38,849 bases of DNA from an uncultured Ignatzschineria sp. (GTDB lineage Bacteria > Pseudomonadota > Gammaproteobacteria > Cardiobacteriales > Wohlfahrtiimonadaceae), in contig CANRON010000005.1 in assembly GCA_947632245.1 (NCBI GenBank), positions 1 through 38,849 of the forward strand, written 5' to 3'. The first letter of the stretch is position 1. The number at the start of each line of letters is the position of its first letter. Positions 7,919 through 17,137 of the stretch are shown here, piece after piece. The notes under the pieces were generated by a model. The model ran no database searches and was not told the DNA's origin. It was given only the letters and a program-made list of their open reading frames with translations. A program made the translations under genes and the position numbers.

Positions 7919-9010
7919 GTGATGAAAAAACTAAAGTTAGCAACTCTCGTATCCCTAGGGTTCTTAATTGGTAGTCATACAGTAAGCGCAAAAGAAGTAC
8001 GCGTTTATAACTGGACGGACTATATTGATCCTGAACTTATAACGGAGTTTACGGATAAAACAGGTATCAAAGTTGTCTATGATACATTCGATAGCAATGA
8101 AGTATTATTGGCAAAAACCTTAACCGGAAACTCCGGTTATGACATTGTAGTTCCTTCCGATTACACTTTGATGTATATGGTGCAAGCCAATGCAGTAAAG
8201 CCCATCGATAGAAGTAAGCTTAACAATATTGATAATATTTGGCCTTATGTTGAAGATCGCTTGGTGGAGCTTGAAGGCGTGAATGAATATTCAGTGCCTT
8301 ACATGTGGGGAACAACTGGTATTGCCTATAATGTGGATAAAGTGAAATCTCGCATTCCTGATGCGCCGCTTGATTCCATGGAGCTTCTGTTTAACCCTGA
8401 ATATGCGGAAAAACTCGCCAGTTGTGGTATATATGTTGTGGATTCTCCGAGTGAGTTTTATCCGATGGTCATGCGTTATTTAGGATTGCCAGCGGAGAGT
8501 ACATCTGATGAAGACTTAGCGAAAGCAAATGCAACGCTTGAAGCGATTCGACCTTATATTACGAAGTTTCATTCATCGGAATATATTAATGCGATGGCAA
8601 ATGGGGATGCTTGTTTAACACTCGGTTGGTCAGGTGATCTATTCTTAGCGAAAGCGCGCGCGCAAGAAGCTGGAGCGGGTGTTGAGATTGAATATTTCAT
8701 CCCAAAAGAAGGGGGCTTATTATGGTTTGATCAGCTAGCTATTTTGAAGGATGCGAAAAATGTCGATGAGGCATATGCATTTATTGATTATTTATTAGAT
8801 GCTGAAGTTAATGCGCGTGCTGCTGATTATGTTGAATATGCAACTTCTAACGAAGCCGCTTTTGAGTTTATTGATCAGGATCTTAGAAATGATCCAACGC
8901 TCTACCCATCACAAGATGAGTTAGCATTACTGAATGTAAAGCAGCCTTACACGCAGCAAGAGCAGAAAAAACTGATGCGTCAATGGTTAAAAATCAAAGC
9001 ACAGCGCTAA
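7919..9010 (+). CDS. potF: Periplasmic polyamine (putrescine/spermidine)-binding protein, PotF/PotD-like
   Basis: This 363-residue ABC-transporter substrate-binding protein has a signal peptide with a probable cut after VSA near residue 24. The mature start VRVYNWTDYIDPELI, then TGIKVVYDTFDSNEVL and PYMWGTTGIAYNVDKV, are typical of the polyamine-binding PotF/PotD group, closer to PotF (putrescine) by eye. No PotG/H/I-type ATPase or permease gene is adjacent, so the partner transporter must be elsewhere. The start is ambiguous. GTG 7919 is 9 bp from AGGAG (7905-7909) and ATG 7922 is 12 bp; both give the same signal peptide. A terminator hairpin ends 31 bp upstream, leaving little room for a promoter unless it overlaps the hairpin. 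Confidence 0.88.
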   Translation: MMKKLKLATLVSLGFLIGSHTVSAKEVRVYNWTDYIDPELITEFTDKTGIKVVYDTFDSNEVLLAKTLTGNSGYDIVVPSDYTLMYMVQANAVKPIDRSKLNNIDNIWPYVEDRLVELEGVNEYSVPYMWGTTGIAYNVDKVKSRIPDAPLDSMELLFNPEYAEKLASCGIYVVDSPSEFYPMVMRYLGLPAESTSDEDLAKANATLEAIRPYITKFHSSEYINAMANGDACLTLGWSGDLFLAKARAQEAGAGVEIEYFIPKEGGLLWFDQLAILKDAKNVDEAYAFIDYLLDAEVNARAADYVEYATSNEAAFEFIDQDLRNDPTLYPSQDELALLNVKQPYTQQEQKKLMRQWLKIKAQR

Positions 9011-10284
<1,274 letters not shown>

Positions 10285-10365
10285 CTATTTCAAACTGACT
10301 CACCGTATTATTGATAGTTTTATTGAAATTGAAGCATATTTATATTTATTACAAGGGTTTGTAAC

Positions 10366-11541
10366 ATGAAATTTAATACCTTAGAGAGTCTTGATTTAGC
10401 GGGTAAACGCGTTTTAGTTCGTGAAGATTTAAACGTACCCATTCATAACGGGGAGATTACCTCAGATGCGCGTTTAGAAGCAGCGGTCCCTACGATTGAG
10501 AAAATTCTTGAAAAAGGGGGCGCTGTGATGTTGATGTCGCATTTAGGTCGCCCAACAGAAGGGGAAGATAATGAGGCATTTTCTTTAGCGCCTGCTGCGG
10601 TATGGTTAACGAATCGTTTAGGAAAACCTGTCTCACTCGTCAAGAGCTGGATTAATGGTGTCGATATTCAGCCTGGTGAAGTAAAGTTGCTCGAAAATGT
10701 TCGTTTCCTCAAAGGCGAGGGCGAGAATGATGAAGCGCTTTCTAAGAAAATGGCAAATCTATGTGATGTTTATGTCATGGATGCCTTTGCAACGGCCCAT
10801 AGAAAAGCAGCATCGACGTATGGTGTCGGTATGGTAGCAAAAGAAGCTGCAGCCGGTCTGTTGCTTGAAAAAGAACTCAATGCCTTAACAAAAGTACTTC
10901 ATGCTCCAGAAAGCCCAATGGTTGCAATTGTCGGCGGCGCTAAAGTCTCTACAAAACTGACAGTCCTTAATACACTTCTTGATAAAGTGGATCAATTGAT
11001 TACGGGTGGGGGGATTACGAATACACTGCTTTTAGCAAAAGGCTATAAAGTGGGTAAGAGTCTAGTCGAGAAAGACCTCGTTACTGAGGCGAAAAAGCTA
11101 TTAAAGCGTGCTGAAGCTGAAGGAAAAGAGATTCCATTACCCATTGATGTGGTTGTAGGGACTGAGTTTTCTGCAGAAGCAGAGGCGGTTGTGAAGTCGA
11201 TTGATGAAGTCGGTGCTGATGACATGATTATGGATATCGGACCTAAAACCAGTGCGCTTTACGGAAAGATCTTAGCAAACGCAAAAACGATTGTGTGGAA
11301 TGGGCCGGTAGGTGTTTTTGAATTCGCAAACTTTGCTGATGGGACTAAAAAACTCGGTGAAGCAATTGCAAAAAGTGATGCTTTCTCAATTGCAGGTGGC
11401 GGTGATACTGTTGCGGCAGTTGAGGAGTTTGGTTTAACAGATGATATTTCTTATATTTCAACGGGTGGCGGTGCATTCCTGGAGCTTTTAGAAGGCCAAG
11501 TGCTTCCTGCTGTTGAGATGTTAGAGAAGCGAGCGAAATAA
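10366..11541 (+). CDS. pgk: Phosphoglycerate kinase
   Basis: This 391-residue glycolytic enzyme interconverts 1,3-bisphosphoglycerate and 3-phosphoglycerate with ADP/ATP. Conserved blocks are the N-terminal [24 protein letters not shown], the hinge region [22 protein letters not shown] and the C-terminal phosphate-binding GGGDTVAAV. The length fits the family (387 in E. coli). The usual neighbours epd/gapA and fba are absent. Instead rng starts 3 bp after the stop, so pgk and RNase G share a transcript. The gap to trxB (81 bp) has no terminator and only weak promoter-like sequence. Confidence 0.97.
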   Translation: MKFNTLESLDLAGKRVLVREDLNVPIHNGEITSDARLEAAVPTIEKILEKGGAVMLMSHLGRPTEGEDNEAFSLAPAAVWLTNRLGKPVSLVKSWINGVDIQPGEVKLLENVRFLKGEGENDEALSKKMANLCDVYVMDAFATAHRKAASTYGVGMVAKEAAAGLLLEKELNALTKVLHAPESPMVAIVGGAKVSTKLTVLNTLLDKVDQLITGGGITNTLLLAKGYKVGKSLVEKDLVTEAKKLLKRAEAEGKEIPLPIDVVVGTEFSAEAEAVVKSIDEVGADDMIMDIGPKTSALYGKILANAKTIVWNGPVGVFEFANFADGTKKLGEAIAKSDAFSIAGGGDTVAAVEEFGLTDDISYISTGGGAFLELLEGQVLPAVEMLEKRAK

Positions 11542-11543
11542 AA

Positions 11544-13058
11544 ATGAACAATAACGAAATCTTAATTAATATTACACCTAATGAGACACGTGCGGCTGTC
11601 ATTAGCAATGCGATTGCGCAAGAGGTTTTAATCGAGCGTGATGAGAAACGTGGGCTTGTCGGCAATATTTATAAAGGGGTCGTTATTCGTGTTTTGCCTG
11701 GACTAGAAGCGGCATTTGTAGATATCGGCCTCGAAAGAGCTGCCTTTCTTCATGTGAGTGATATTCAGACAAGTAGTAACGAATATACCCCTGATGCATG
11801 CGAGGAAGAAGGTAATAGTAACCGAGAGCCGACTAAACGTAATCCTGAAGCAATAGATATCGCCAAGCTTTTACATCAAGGACAAGAGTTAATTGTGCAA
11901 GTCATTCGTGATCCACTAGGTACAAAGGGTGCACGAATTACGACACAAATCTCGATTCCTTCATGCTATTTAGTATATTTAGCGGATTCTGATGTGATCG
12001 GCGTCTCTATCCGTATTGAAGATGAAGAAGAGCGAGAGCGACTTAAAACAACGCTTTTGAAGTATCAGCCAGAGATTCCAGGCGCGTATATCGCACGAAC
12101 AGCAGCAGAGGGTGTTGATCCTTGGGTGCTTCGTGCGGATATGCAGTTCCTGAATCGTCTTTGGAAAGATGTGAAAGAGCGTATCGCGACGGCAAAAGTG
12201 GGTGAAGTAATTTATGGGAATTTCCCTTTAGAGCTTCGTATCTTACGCGATTATATTTCGAAAGATATCCAGCGTGTTCGTATTGATTCTATGGAGGGTT
12301 ATAAGAGCATGATGGACTTCACCACGCGCTTTTTACCTGAAATGACAGAGCGTATTGAATATTATGTGGGGCCACGTGCTATTTTTGATCTCTTTAATAC
12401 AGAAAAAGAGATCAATCTCGCACTAGAGAAGCGGGTTGATCTTAAGTCTGGCGGTTATTTGATGATAGAGCAGACGGAGGCGATGACGACAATCGACATC
12501 AATACCGGCGGTTTTGTCGGTTTTCGTAATTTAGAAGAGACGATCTATAAAACAAATCTAGAAGCCGCCCAAGCGTTAGCACGCCAAGTTCGTCTTCGAA
12601 ATCTGGGCGGTATCATCATCCTTGATTTTATTGATATGCAAAGTGAAGAGCATAGACAAGGCGTATTAGATGAGCTATCTGAGCATCTATCTCATGATTA
12701 CGCACGTACTTCTATCAGCGAAGTGACTTCACTTGGACTTGTACAAATGACACGTAAAAGAACACGAGAAAGTCTTGTGCAGCTGATGTGTGAGCCTTGT
12801 CCGAAATGTCAGGGCAATGGGTATGTTAAAACAAGTGCAACGGTCAGTTTTGAAATATTACGAGAGTTACTACGAGATGGTAAGCGCTTCCCGACTTTAA
12901 AAGAGTTTTTGGTGCTTGCAGCGCCAGAAGTCATTGAACGACTGTTAGATGAAGAGGCAAACAGTGTGGCAGAGTTACAAATTCAGATTGATGCCAATAT
13001 TCGTCTTCAGCCGGAGGAACTCTATCCCATAGAGCAGTTTGATATTGTCCCGATGTAG
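11544..13058 (+). CDS. rng: Ribonuclease G
   Basis: This 504-residue endoribonuclease of the RNase E/G family matures the 5' end of 16S rRNA and cleaves mRNAs. An N-terminal S1 domain (about residues 36-135) carries FVDIGLERAAFLHVSDI and an acidic insertion. The catalytic DNase-I-like region has Asp318 in TTIDINTGG and Asp361 in IILDFIDMQ. The zinc-link CPKC is at C419-C422. The short C-terminus without an RNase E degradosome scaffold identifies RNase G rather than RNase E. The start ATG is 2 bp after the pgk stop and has only a weak purine-rich ribosome binding site inside pgk, suggesting translational coupling. Confidence 0.94.
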   Translation: MNNNEILINITPNETRAAVISNAIAQEVLIERDEKRGLVGNIYKGVVIRVLPGLEAAFVDIGLERAAFLHVSDIQTSSNEYTPDACEEEGNSNREPTKRNPEAIDIAKLLHQGQELIVQVIRDPLGTKGARITTQISIPSCYLVYLADSDVIGVSIRIEDEEERERLKTTLLKYQPEIPGAYIARTAAEGVDPWVLRADMQFLNRLWKDVKERIATAKVGEVIYGNFPLELRILRDYISKDIQRVRIDSMEGYKSMMDFTTRFLPEMTERIEYYVGPRAIFDLFNTEKEINLALEKRVDLKSGGYLMIEQTEAMTTIDINTGGFVGFRNLEETIYKTNLEAAQALARQVRLRNLGGIIILDFIDMQSEEHRQGVLDELSEHLSHDYARTSISEVTSLGLVQMTRKRTRESLVQLMCEPCPKCQGNGYVKTSATVSFEILRELLRDGKRFPTLKEFLVLAAPEVIERLLDEEANSVAELQIQIDANIRLQPEELYPIEQFDIVPM

Positions 13059-13117
13059 GGAATTGAAATAGTAATTCGCGACGTAATATGTCAGTGATAG
13101 ATAAATGGTAGTATTAG

Positions 13118-13148
13118 AGAGCCTTTCGATTACATGAAAGGCTCTTTT
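13118..13148 (+). terminator. Intrinsic terminator after rng
   Basis: AGAGCCTTTC (13118-13127) and GAAAGGCTCT (13136-13145) form a perfect 10-bp stem with an 8-nt loop, ending in TTTT. Confidence 0.85.
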
Positions 13149-13172
13149 GTATGGTTTAGAGTGGATTGAGGC

Positions 13173-13178
13173 TATAAT
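13173..13178 (+). promoter_or_regulatory. Candidate -10 element for coaBC
   Basis: A TATAAT lies 41 bp before the preferred coaBC start and just after the rng terminator. No good -35 hexamer is visible. Its position between terminator and gene is the main support. Confidence 0.45.
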
Positions 13179-13219
13179 AATCCCACTTTTATATGGAATC
13201 AGGTTTTAAGAGGACCTTT

Positions 13220-14446
13220 ATGAATATTCTTCTTGGTGTTACGGGTAGCATTGCTGCCTATAAATCTCCCGATCTCGTGCGCAGATTAAAAGAGATCGGT
13301 CATGATGTGCGTGTCGTGATGACGCAGGGTGGAATGAGCTTTGTAACACCACTTACGCTCCAGGCGGTATCGGGGTATCCGGTTGTCTATGATCTATTAG
13401 ATCCGGCACATGAAGCGGGGATGGGGCATATTGAACTTGCGCGTTGGGCGGATCTGATTATCATTGCGCCTGCAAGCGCAAATACAATCGCGAAAATGGC
13501 CGGCGGATTTGCAAGTGATCTGCTCTCGGCGATCTGTTTAGCGACAGAAAAACCGATCATGTTAGCCCCGGGAATGAATCGGTTAATGTGGGATAATCAG
13601 GCGGTACAAGATAATATTACTATATTGAAAAAGCGAGGTATCAATGTTTTGACGCCGGGAATGGGGGTGCAAGCTTGTGGGGAAGTAGGGGCAGGAAGAA
13701 TGCCAGAACCGTTAGAAATCCGAGATGCGATCACCGCCTTTTTTGAATCTCAGCAATTGGTGCGGACAAATCATGCATTGAAACCCCTTTTGGGTAAGAA
13801 GGTGGTGATTACAGCAGGCCCTACGATTGAAGAGATTGATCCTGTTCGTTATATCAGTAACTATTCCAGCGGAAAAATGGGCTATGCATTAGCAAGTTCT
13901 GCGGTCGATATGGGGGCAGAAGTCATTTTGATTTCAGGACCCGTATCATTATCTGCACCGATGGGCGTCAATCTTATCGCGGTGAAAAGTGCTGAAGAGA
14001 TGATGCAAGCCGTGTATACAGCAACACGAACAGCCGATATTTTTATTGCTGCGGCAGCAGTTGCAGATTACGGCGTTGCGAATAGGTCTGATGAAAAGAT
14101 GAAGAAAACAGATGACTCAGAAACGTTGACACTGACTTTTAAAAAGAATCCCGATATTTTAGCGAATATTGCAAAGGGAGAAGATCGCCCGGCGCTCTGT
14201 ATTGGTTTTGCCGCAGAAACACATAATATCGAAGAAAATGCGAAATCGAAGTTAGTCCGAAAAAATGTGGATATGATCTGTCTGAATGATGTTTCTGGCG
14301 GAAAAGTGTTTGGTGAATCAGAAAATGAGATGATGCTCTTTACGAAGCAGGGCGAGATTATTTCGCTTCCGCGCGCTGATAAAAAAGTTGTGGCGATGCA
14401 GATATTAGCAGAAATTACGAAGCTCACTTCGGCAAAAATTACATGA
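13220..14446 (+). CDS. coaBC: Bifunctional phosphopantothenoylcysteine decarboxylase / phosphopantothenate-cysteine ligase
   Basis: This 408-residue Dfp/CoaBC performs two successive steps of coenzyme A synthesis. The N-terminal flavin-dependent CoaC half begins LLGVTGSIAAYK and carries MGHIELARWADL with active-site His70. It continues with the APGMNRLMW substrate-recognition clamp and QACGEVGAGRM with Cys153. The C-terminal CoaB half starts near residue 190 with VVITAGPTIEEIDPVRYISN and SSGKMG. I chose ATG 13220 because AGAGGA (13209-13214) is correctly spaced and MNILLGVTGS is the family N-terminus. An in-frame ATG at 13193 would add nine residues with no ribosome binding site. It lacks the neighbouring dut gene seen in many gammaproteobacteria. 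Confidence 0.95.
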   Translation: MNILLGVTGSIAAYKSPDLVRRLKEIGHDVRVVMTQGGMSFVTPLTLQAVSGYPVVYDLLDPAHEAGMGHIELARWADLIIIAPASANTIAKMAGGFASDLLSAICLATEKPIMLAPGMNRLMWDNQAVQDNITILKKRGINVLTPGMGVQACGEVGAGRMPEPLEIRDAITAFFESQQLVRTNHALKPLLGKKVVITAGPTIEEIDPVRYISNYSSGKMGYALASSAVDMGAEVILISGPVSLSAPMGVNLIAVKSAEEMMQAVYTATRTADIFIAAAAVADYGVANRSDEKMKKTDDSETLTLTFKKNPDILANIAKGEDRPALCIGFAAETHNIEENAKSKLVRKNVDMICLNDVSGGKVFGESENEMMLFTKQGEIISLPRADKKVVAMQILAEITKLTSAKIT

Positions 14447-14463
14447 TCAAGGAGAGATAACAG

Positions 14464-14895
14464 ATGATGCATACTGCGATGGAAGGATTATTTCTGCTAG
14501 GAATATCAAGCTACTCTTCCGCAACGATATTACCGGGAAGTTCAGAAGTCGTGCTTGCAACATTTTTGCATCACTACCCGCATTATGTTGTGCTTGCTTT
14601 TATAGTTGCGACTTTCTTCAATACACTTGGCAGTATGACGATGCTCATTGTCGGGCGTATTATTCCTAATCGAAAGAAACACAATCCGAAGGTAGAAGCT
14701 TTTGTCGATAAGTATGGGACTTGGTCACTACTATTCGCCGGCGTCCCTGTTGTCGGTGATCTATTACCGATTGCCGCAGGCTGGTTTAGATTGAATCTAT
14801 GGCAATCATTTTTTATGATTTTAATTGGAAAGTCAGTGCGTTATCTCTTAGTACTGGGGTTCTTGGAGTTTATTTTAAAGCACTTTTGGACATAG
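14464..14895 (+). CDS. yqaA: YqaA-type small membrane protein (DedA/SNARE-associated superfamily)
   Basis: This 143-residue integral membrane protein has at least three hydrophobic segments. The N-terminal SSATILPGSSEVVLATFLHH, the NTLGSMTMLIVGR block and VPVVGDLLPIAAGWFRLN are characteristic of the YqaA branch of the DedA superfamily. DedA-family proteins have been linked to lipid flipping and membrane homeostasis, but the role of YqaA is not established, so no function is assigned. The start at 14464 has AAGGAGA eight bases upstream, and the gene begins 17 bp after coaBC, so the two are probably co-transcribed. Confidence 0.82.
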   Translation: MMHTAMEGLFLLGISSYSSATILPGSSEVVLATFLHHYPHYVVLAFIVATFFNTLGSMTMLIVGRIIPNRKKHNPKVEAFVDKYGTWSLLFAGVPVVGDLLPIAAGWFRLNLWQSFFMILIGKSVRYLLVLGFLEFILKHFWT

Positions 14896-15017
14896 ATAGC
14901 GGGACAATTCTTATCAAGACGGGTATCATCGCTAAAATAAAAGCGGTGTGATGCTTGCACTTCTCGTCGGCTAGACTAATCTAAGTAGATGTTCATGAGA
15001 TGCTATAGGAAAGAGCT

Positions 15018-15947
15018 GTGCTAACTTTTTTTTGGATTTTATTACCCATTTTTTCGATTTTTATTGTCGGTTTTATCGCGCAGAAAATACTCCATTTTGA
15101 TATTCCGAACCTATCGAAAATGTCGATCTATGTACTCTCTCCTTTTTTGGCTTTTAAAACCTTCTATAGTTATCAAGTATCGATCGATTATCTCTACTAT
15201 TTTGGTTATGTTTATCTCCTCTGTTTTGCACTGATCCTTTTAATATCCATTGCCGCTCGGGTATTACGCTATGACGAATCGACCCGATGTGGAATGATTT
15301 TGGGTTCTTGCTTTATGAATAATGGGAACTATGGAACCCCCGTAGTTCTTGCTTTTTTTGGTATGATGGGCTTTGATATTGCGATTATCATGCTTGTTTT
15401 ACAGCAGTTTGTCATGAATACCGTCGGTACTTATTATGCCGCAAAAGGCTCGTCAAAAGAGATTGTGGGCAGCTCTGTAAAATACGCACTCAATCGCGTT
15501 ATTCGTATGCCCACCGCGCATGGTGCAATCTTAGGCATTCTGTTCCAACTCTTTCATATACCGCTCAGTGAATCGCTCTATAATTCGATCTCCATGGTAG
15601 GAGATGCTTCTATTGTTGTTATTATGGTTATTCTGGGCATGCAATTAGCGAATATTCACTTGACGAAAATCGAATATGGAAAACTCTCGATTAACCTTAC
15701 CGTAAAGATGCTGATCTCTCCTTTGATTGCATTATTATTGGTGCAGTGGATGCCGATAGATCATACTTATAAGCAAATTTTGATTGTGTTAGCCGCTATG
15801 CCTGCAGCTGCGAATACAACACTGTTAGCCGTTCATTTTGATACTCAACCTGAGCTCGTTTCAAGCGCCACTTTTATTAGTACCTTATTAAGTTTAGTGA
15901 CATTACCGATCGTTTTATTGCTCTTGAATATACAGGTCCCAATCTAG
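15018..15947 (+). CDS. AEC-family permease (auxin efflux carrier superfamily)
   Basis: This 309-residue protein has about ten hydrophobic segments spread over its length. Features of bacterial AEC permeases include GSCFMNNGNYGTPVVLAFFG in the middle and the C-terminal AMPAAANTTLLAVHFD with repeated small residues. Family members export or import small organic acids such as malate or malonate; the substrate here cannot be read from sequence. The start is GTG at 15018, preceded by AGGAAAG. No ATG start in frame would keep the first membrane segment. It stands alone, with 122 bp upstream containing no recognisable feature. Confidence 0.85.
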   Translation: MLTFFWILLPIFSIFIVGFIAQKILHFDIPNLSKMSIYVLSPFLAFKTFYSYQVSIDYLYYFGYVYLLCFALILLISIAARVLRYDESTRCGMILGSCFMNNGNYGTPVVLAFFGMMGFDIAIIMLVLQQFVMNTVGTYYAAKGSSKEIVGSSVKYALNRVIRMPTAHGAILGILFQLFHIPLSESLYNSISMVGDASIVVIMVILGMQLANIHLTKIEYGKLSINLTVKMLISPLIALLLVQWMPIDHTYKQILIVLAAMPAAANTTLLAVHFDTQPELVSSATFISTLLSLVTLPIVLLLLNIQVPI

Positions 15948-16020
15948 TCACATTAGATTCTATACAAATATGTAGTTCGCCATATTGCACCATACTTAAG
16001 GTCAACATCAGGAGGGTGAA

Positions 16021-16899
16021 ATGTCCACGCATCAAAAAGCACTAATGATGGCACATATTGCCGCCGTCTTATTTGGATTGACGGGGATTTTAGGGGCCTT
16101 GATAGAATCTACCGCAGAGATGATTACTTTTGGCCGAGCATTTTTCGCTGTCATTGGGCTGGCATTGATATTGATTTTACAGAAGAAGCCCATATTGACA
16201 GGGATTTCGCGATTTCAAGCGCTGATGTTGTTATTGTCAGGAAGCCTGCTCGCAATGCATTGGGTGACTTTTTTTGTAGCTATAAAGGTGGGGGGAGTTG
16301 CTGTCGCGACTTTAGGTTTTGCCAGTTTCCCGGCATTTATTACATTGGTAGATCGCATCGTTTTTAAAGAGGTCATTCAGCGAAAAGAGTGGCTATTGCT
16401 ACTACTTGTTATGATTGGGCTGATCCTTGTGACACCGGAGTTTAGTTTCGGATCACAGGGCACTGTGGGGCTAATCTGGGGAATTCTTTCAGGCCTTTCG
16501 TTTGCGCTATTGGCAGTCGTCAATAAGAGAGGGGTGAGGGGAGTCGATGCCATGCAGGTCTCATTTTGGCAAAATGGTATTGTGATGCTACTTTTAGTCC
16601 CTTTTATCGGCAATGGTATTATGACTCTCACGCATGCAGATTGGCTCTATCTCTTTCTCCTTGGGATCTTTTGTACAGGATTGTCGCATTATCTATTTGT
16701 AAAGAGTTTAGAGCAGTTAAATGCGAGGATTGCGGGGATGATCATTGCCTTAGAGCCAGTGTATGCCATCGCTACTGCCTGGTTATTATTCAGCGAAGAG
16801 CCCACTTTGGGGATGGTTTTGGGCGGCTGTCTAATCATATTTGCGATCATATTCTCATCGACACAAGATTCTGTAAAAATGGTTGAAGATACCGTATAA
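16021..16899 (+). CDS. DMT-superfamily permease with two EamA domains
   Basis: This 292-residue membrane protein has about ten hydrophobic segments in two EamA repeats. The first runs from the N-terminus to about residue 140 and the second from about residue 148 to 285. The second repeat ends with ALEPVYAIATAWLLFSEEP, written here as LEPVYA and LFSEEP, the common signature of EamA exporters. Such proteins export amino acids or other metabolites; the substrate is not predictable. A strong AGGAGG lies 5 bp before the ATG. It is monocistronic. The following 230 bp to the YdeP-type gene are very AT-rich. Confidence 0.87.
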   Translation: MSTHQKALMMAHIAAVLFGLTGILGALIESTAEMITFGRAFFAVIGLALILILQKKPILTGISRFQALMLLLSGSLLAMHWVTFFVAIKVGGVAVATLGFASFPAFITLVDRIVFKEVIQRKEWLLLLLVMIGLILVTPEFSFGSQGTVGLIWGILSGLSFALLAVVNKRGVRGVDAMQVSFWQNGIVMLLLVPFIGNGIMTLTHADWLYLFLLGIFCTGLSHYLFVKSLEQLNARIAGMIIALEPVYAIATAWLLFSEEPTLGMVLGGCLIIFAIIFSSTQDSVKMVEDTV

Positions 16900-17037
16900 A
16901 GGATACCTATAGCTGTCATGAAAGCTTCTCTATGCACCTTGAATAGGGTTGCTTATATAAAAGGTGTAAATAAAAAATATAAAACAAATATAATTTTTAT
17001 ATTTTTGTTATTGGATGATCATATTCTTTATTATGTT

Positions 17038-17043
17038 TATAAT
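17038..17043 (+). promoter_or_regulatory. Candidate -10 element in AT-rich leader of the YdeP-type gene
   Basis: A TATAAT sits 94 bp before the start in an AT-rich stretch (about 16970-17075) with several chance A/T hexamers. No matching -35 is convincing, so confidence is low. Confidence 0.25.
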
Positions 17044-17137
17044 GGTATATATATCTATATTTTTAGTCCGCCACAATAAGTCGTGGTATTTATTGTGTTA
17101 TTCAATCATCAATAATAAATAGATAGAGGTTATGAGC

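Noticed and set aside
14896-15017. Possible small RNA or tRNA in the gap after yqaA
   Set aside because: No cloverleaf, terminator or good promoter is present; only weak short repeats.
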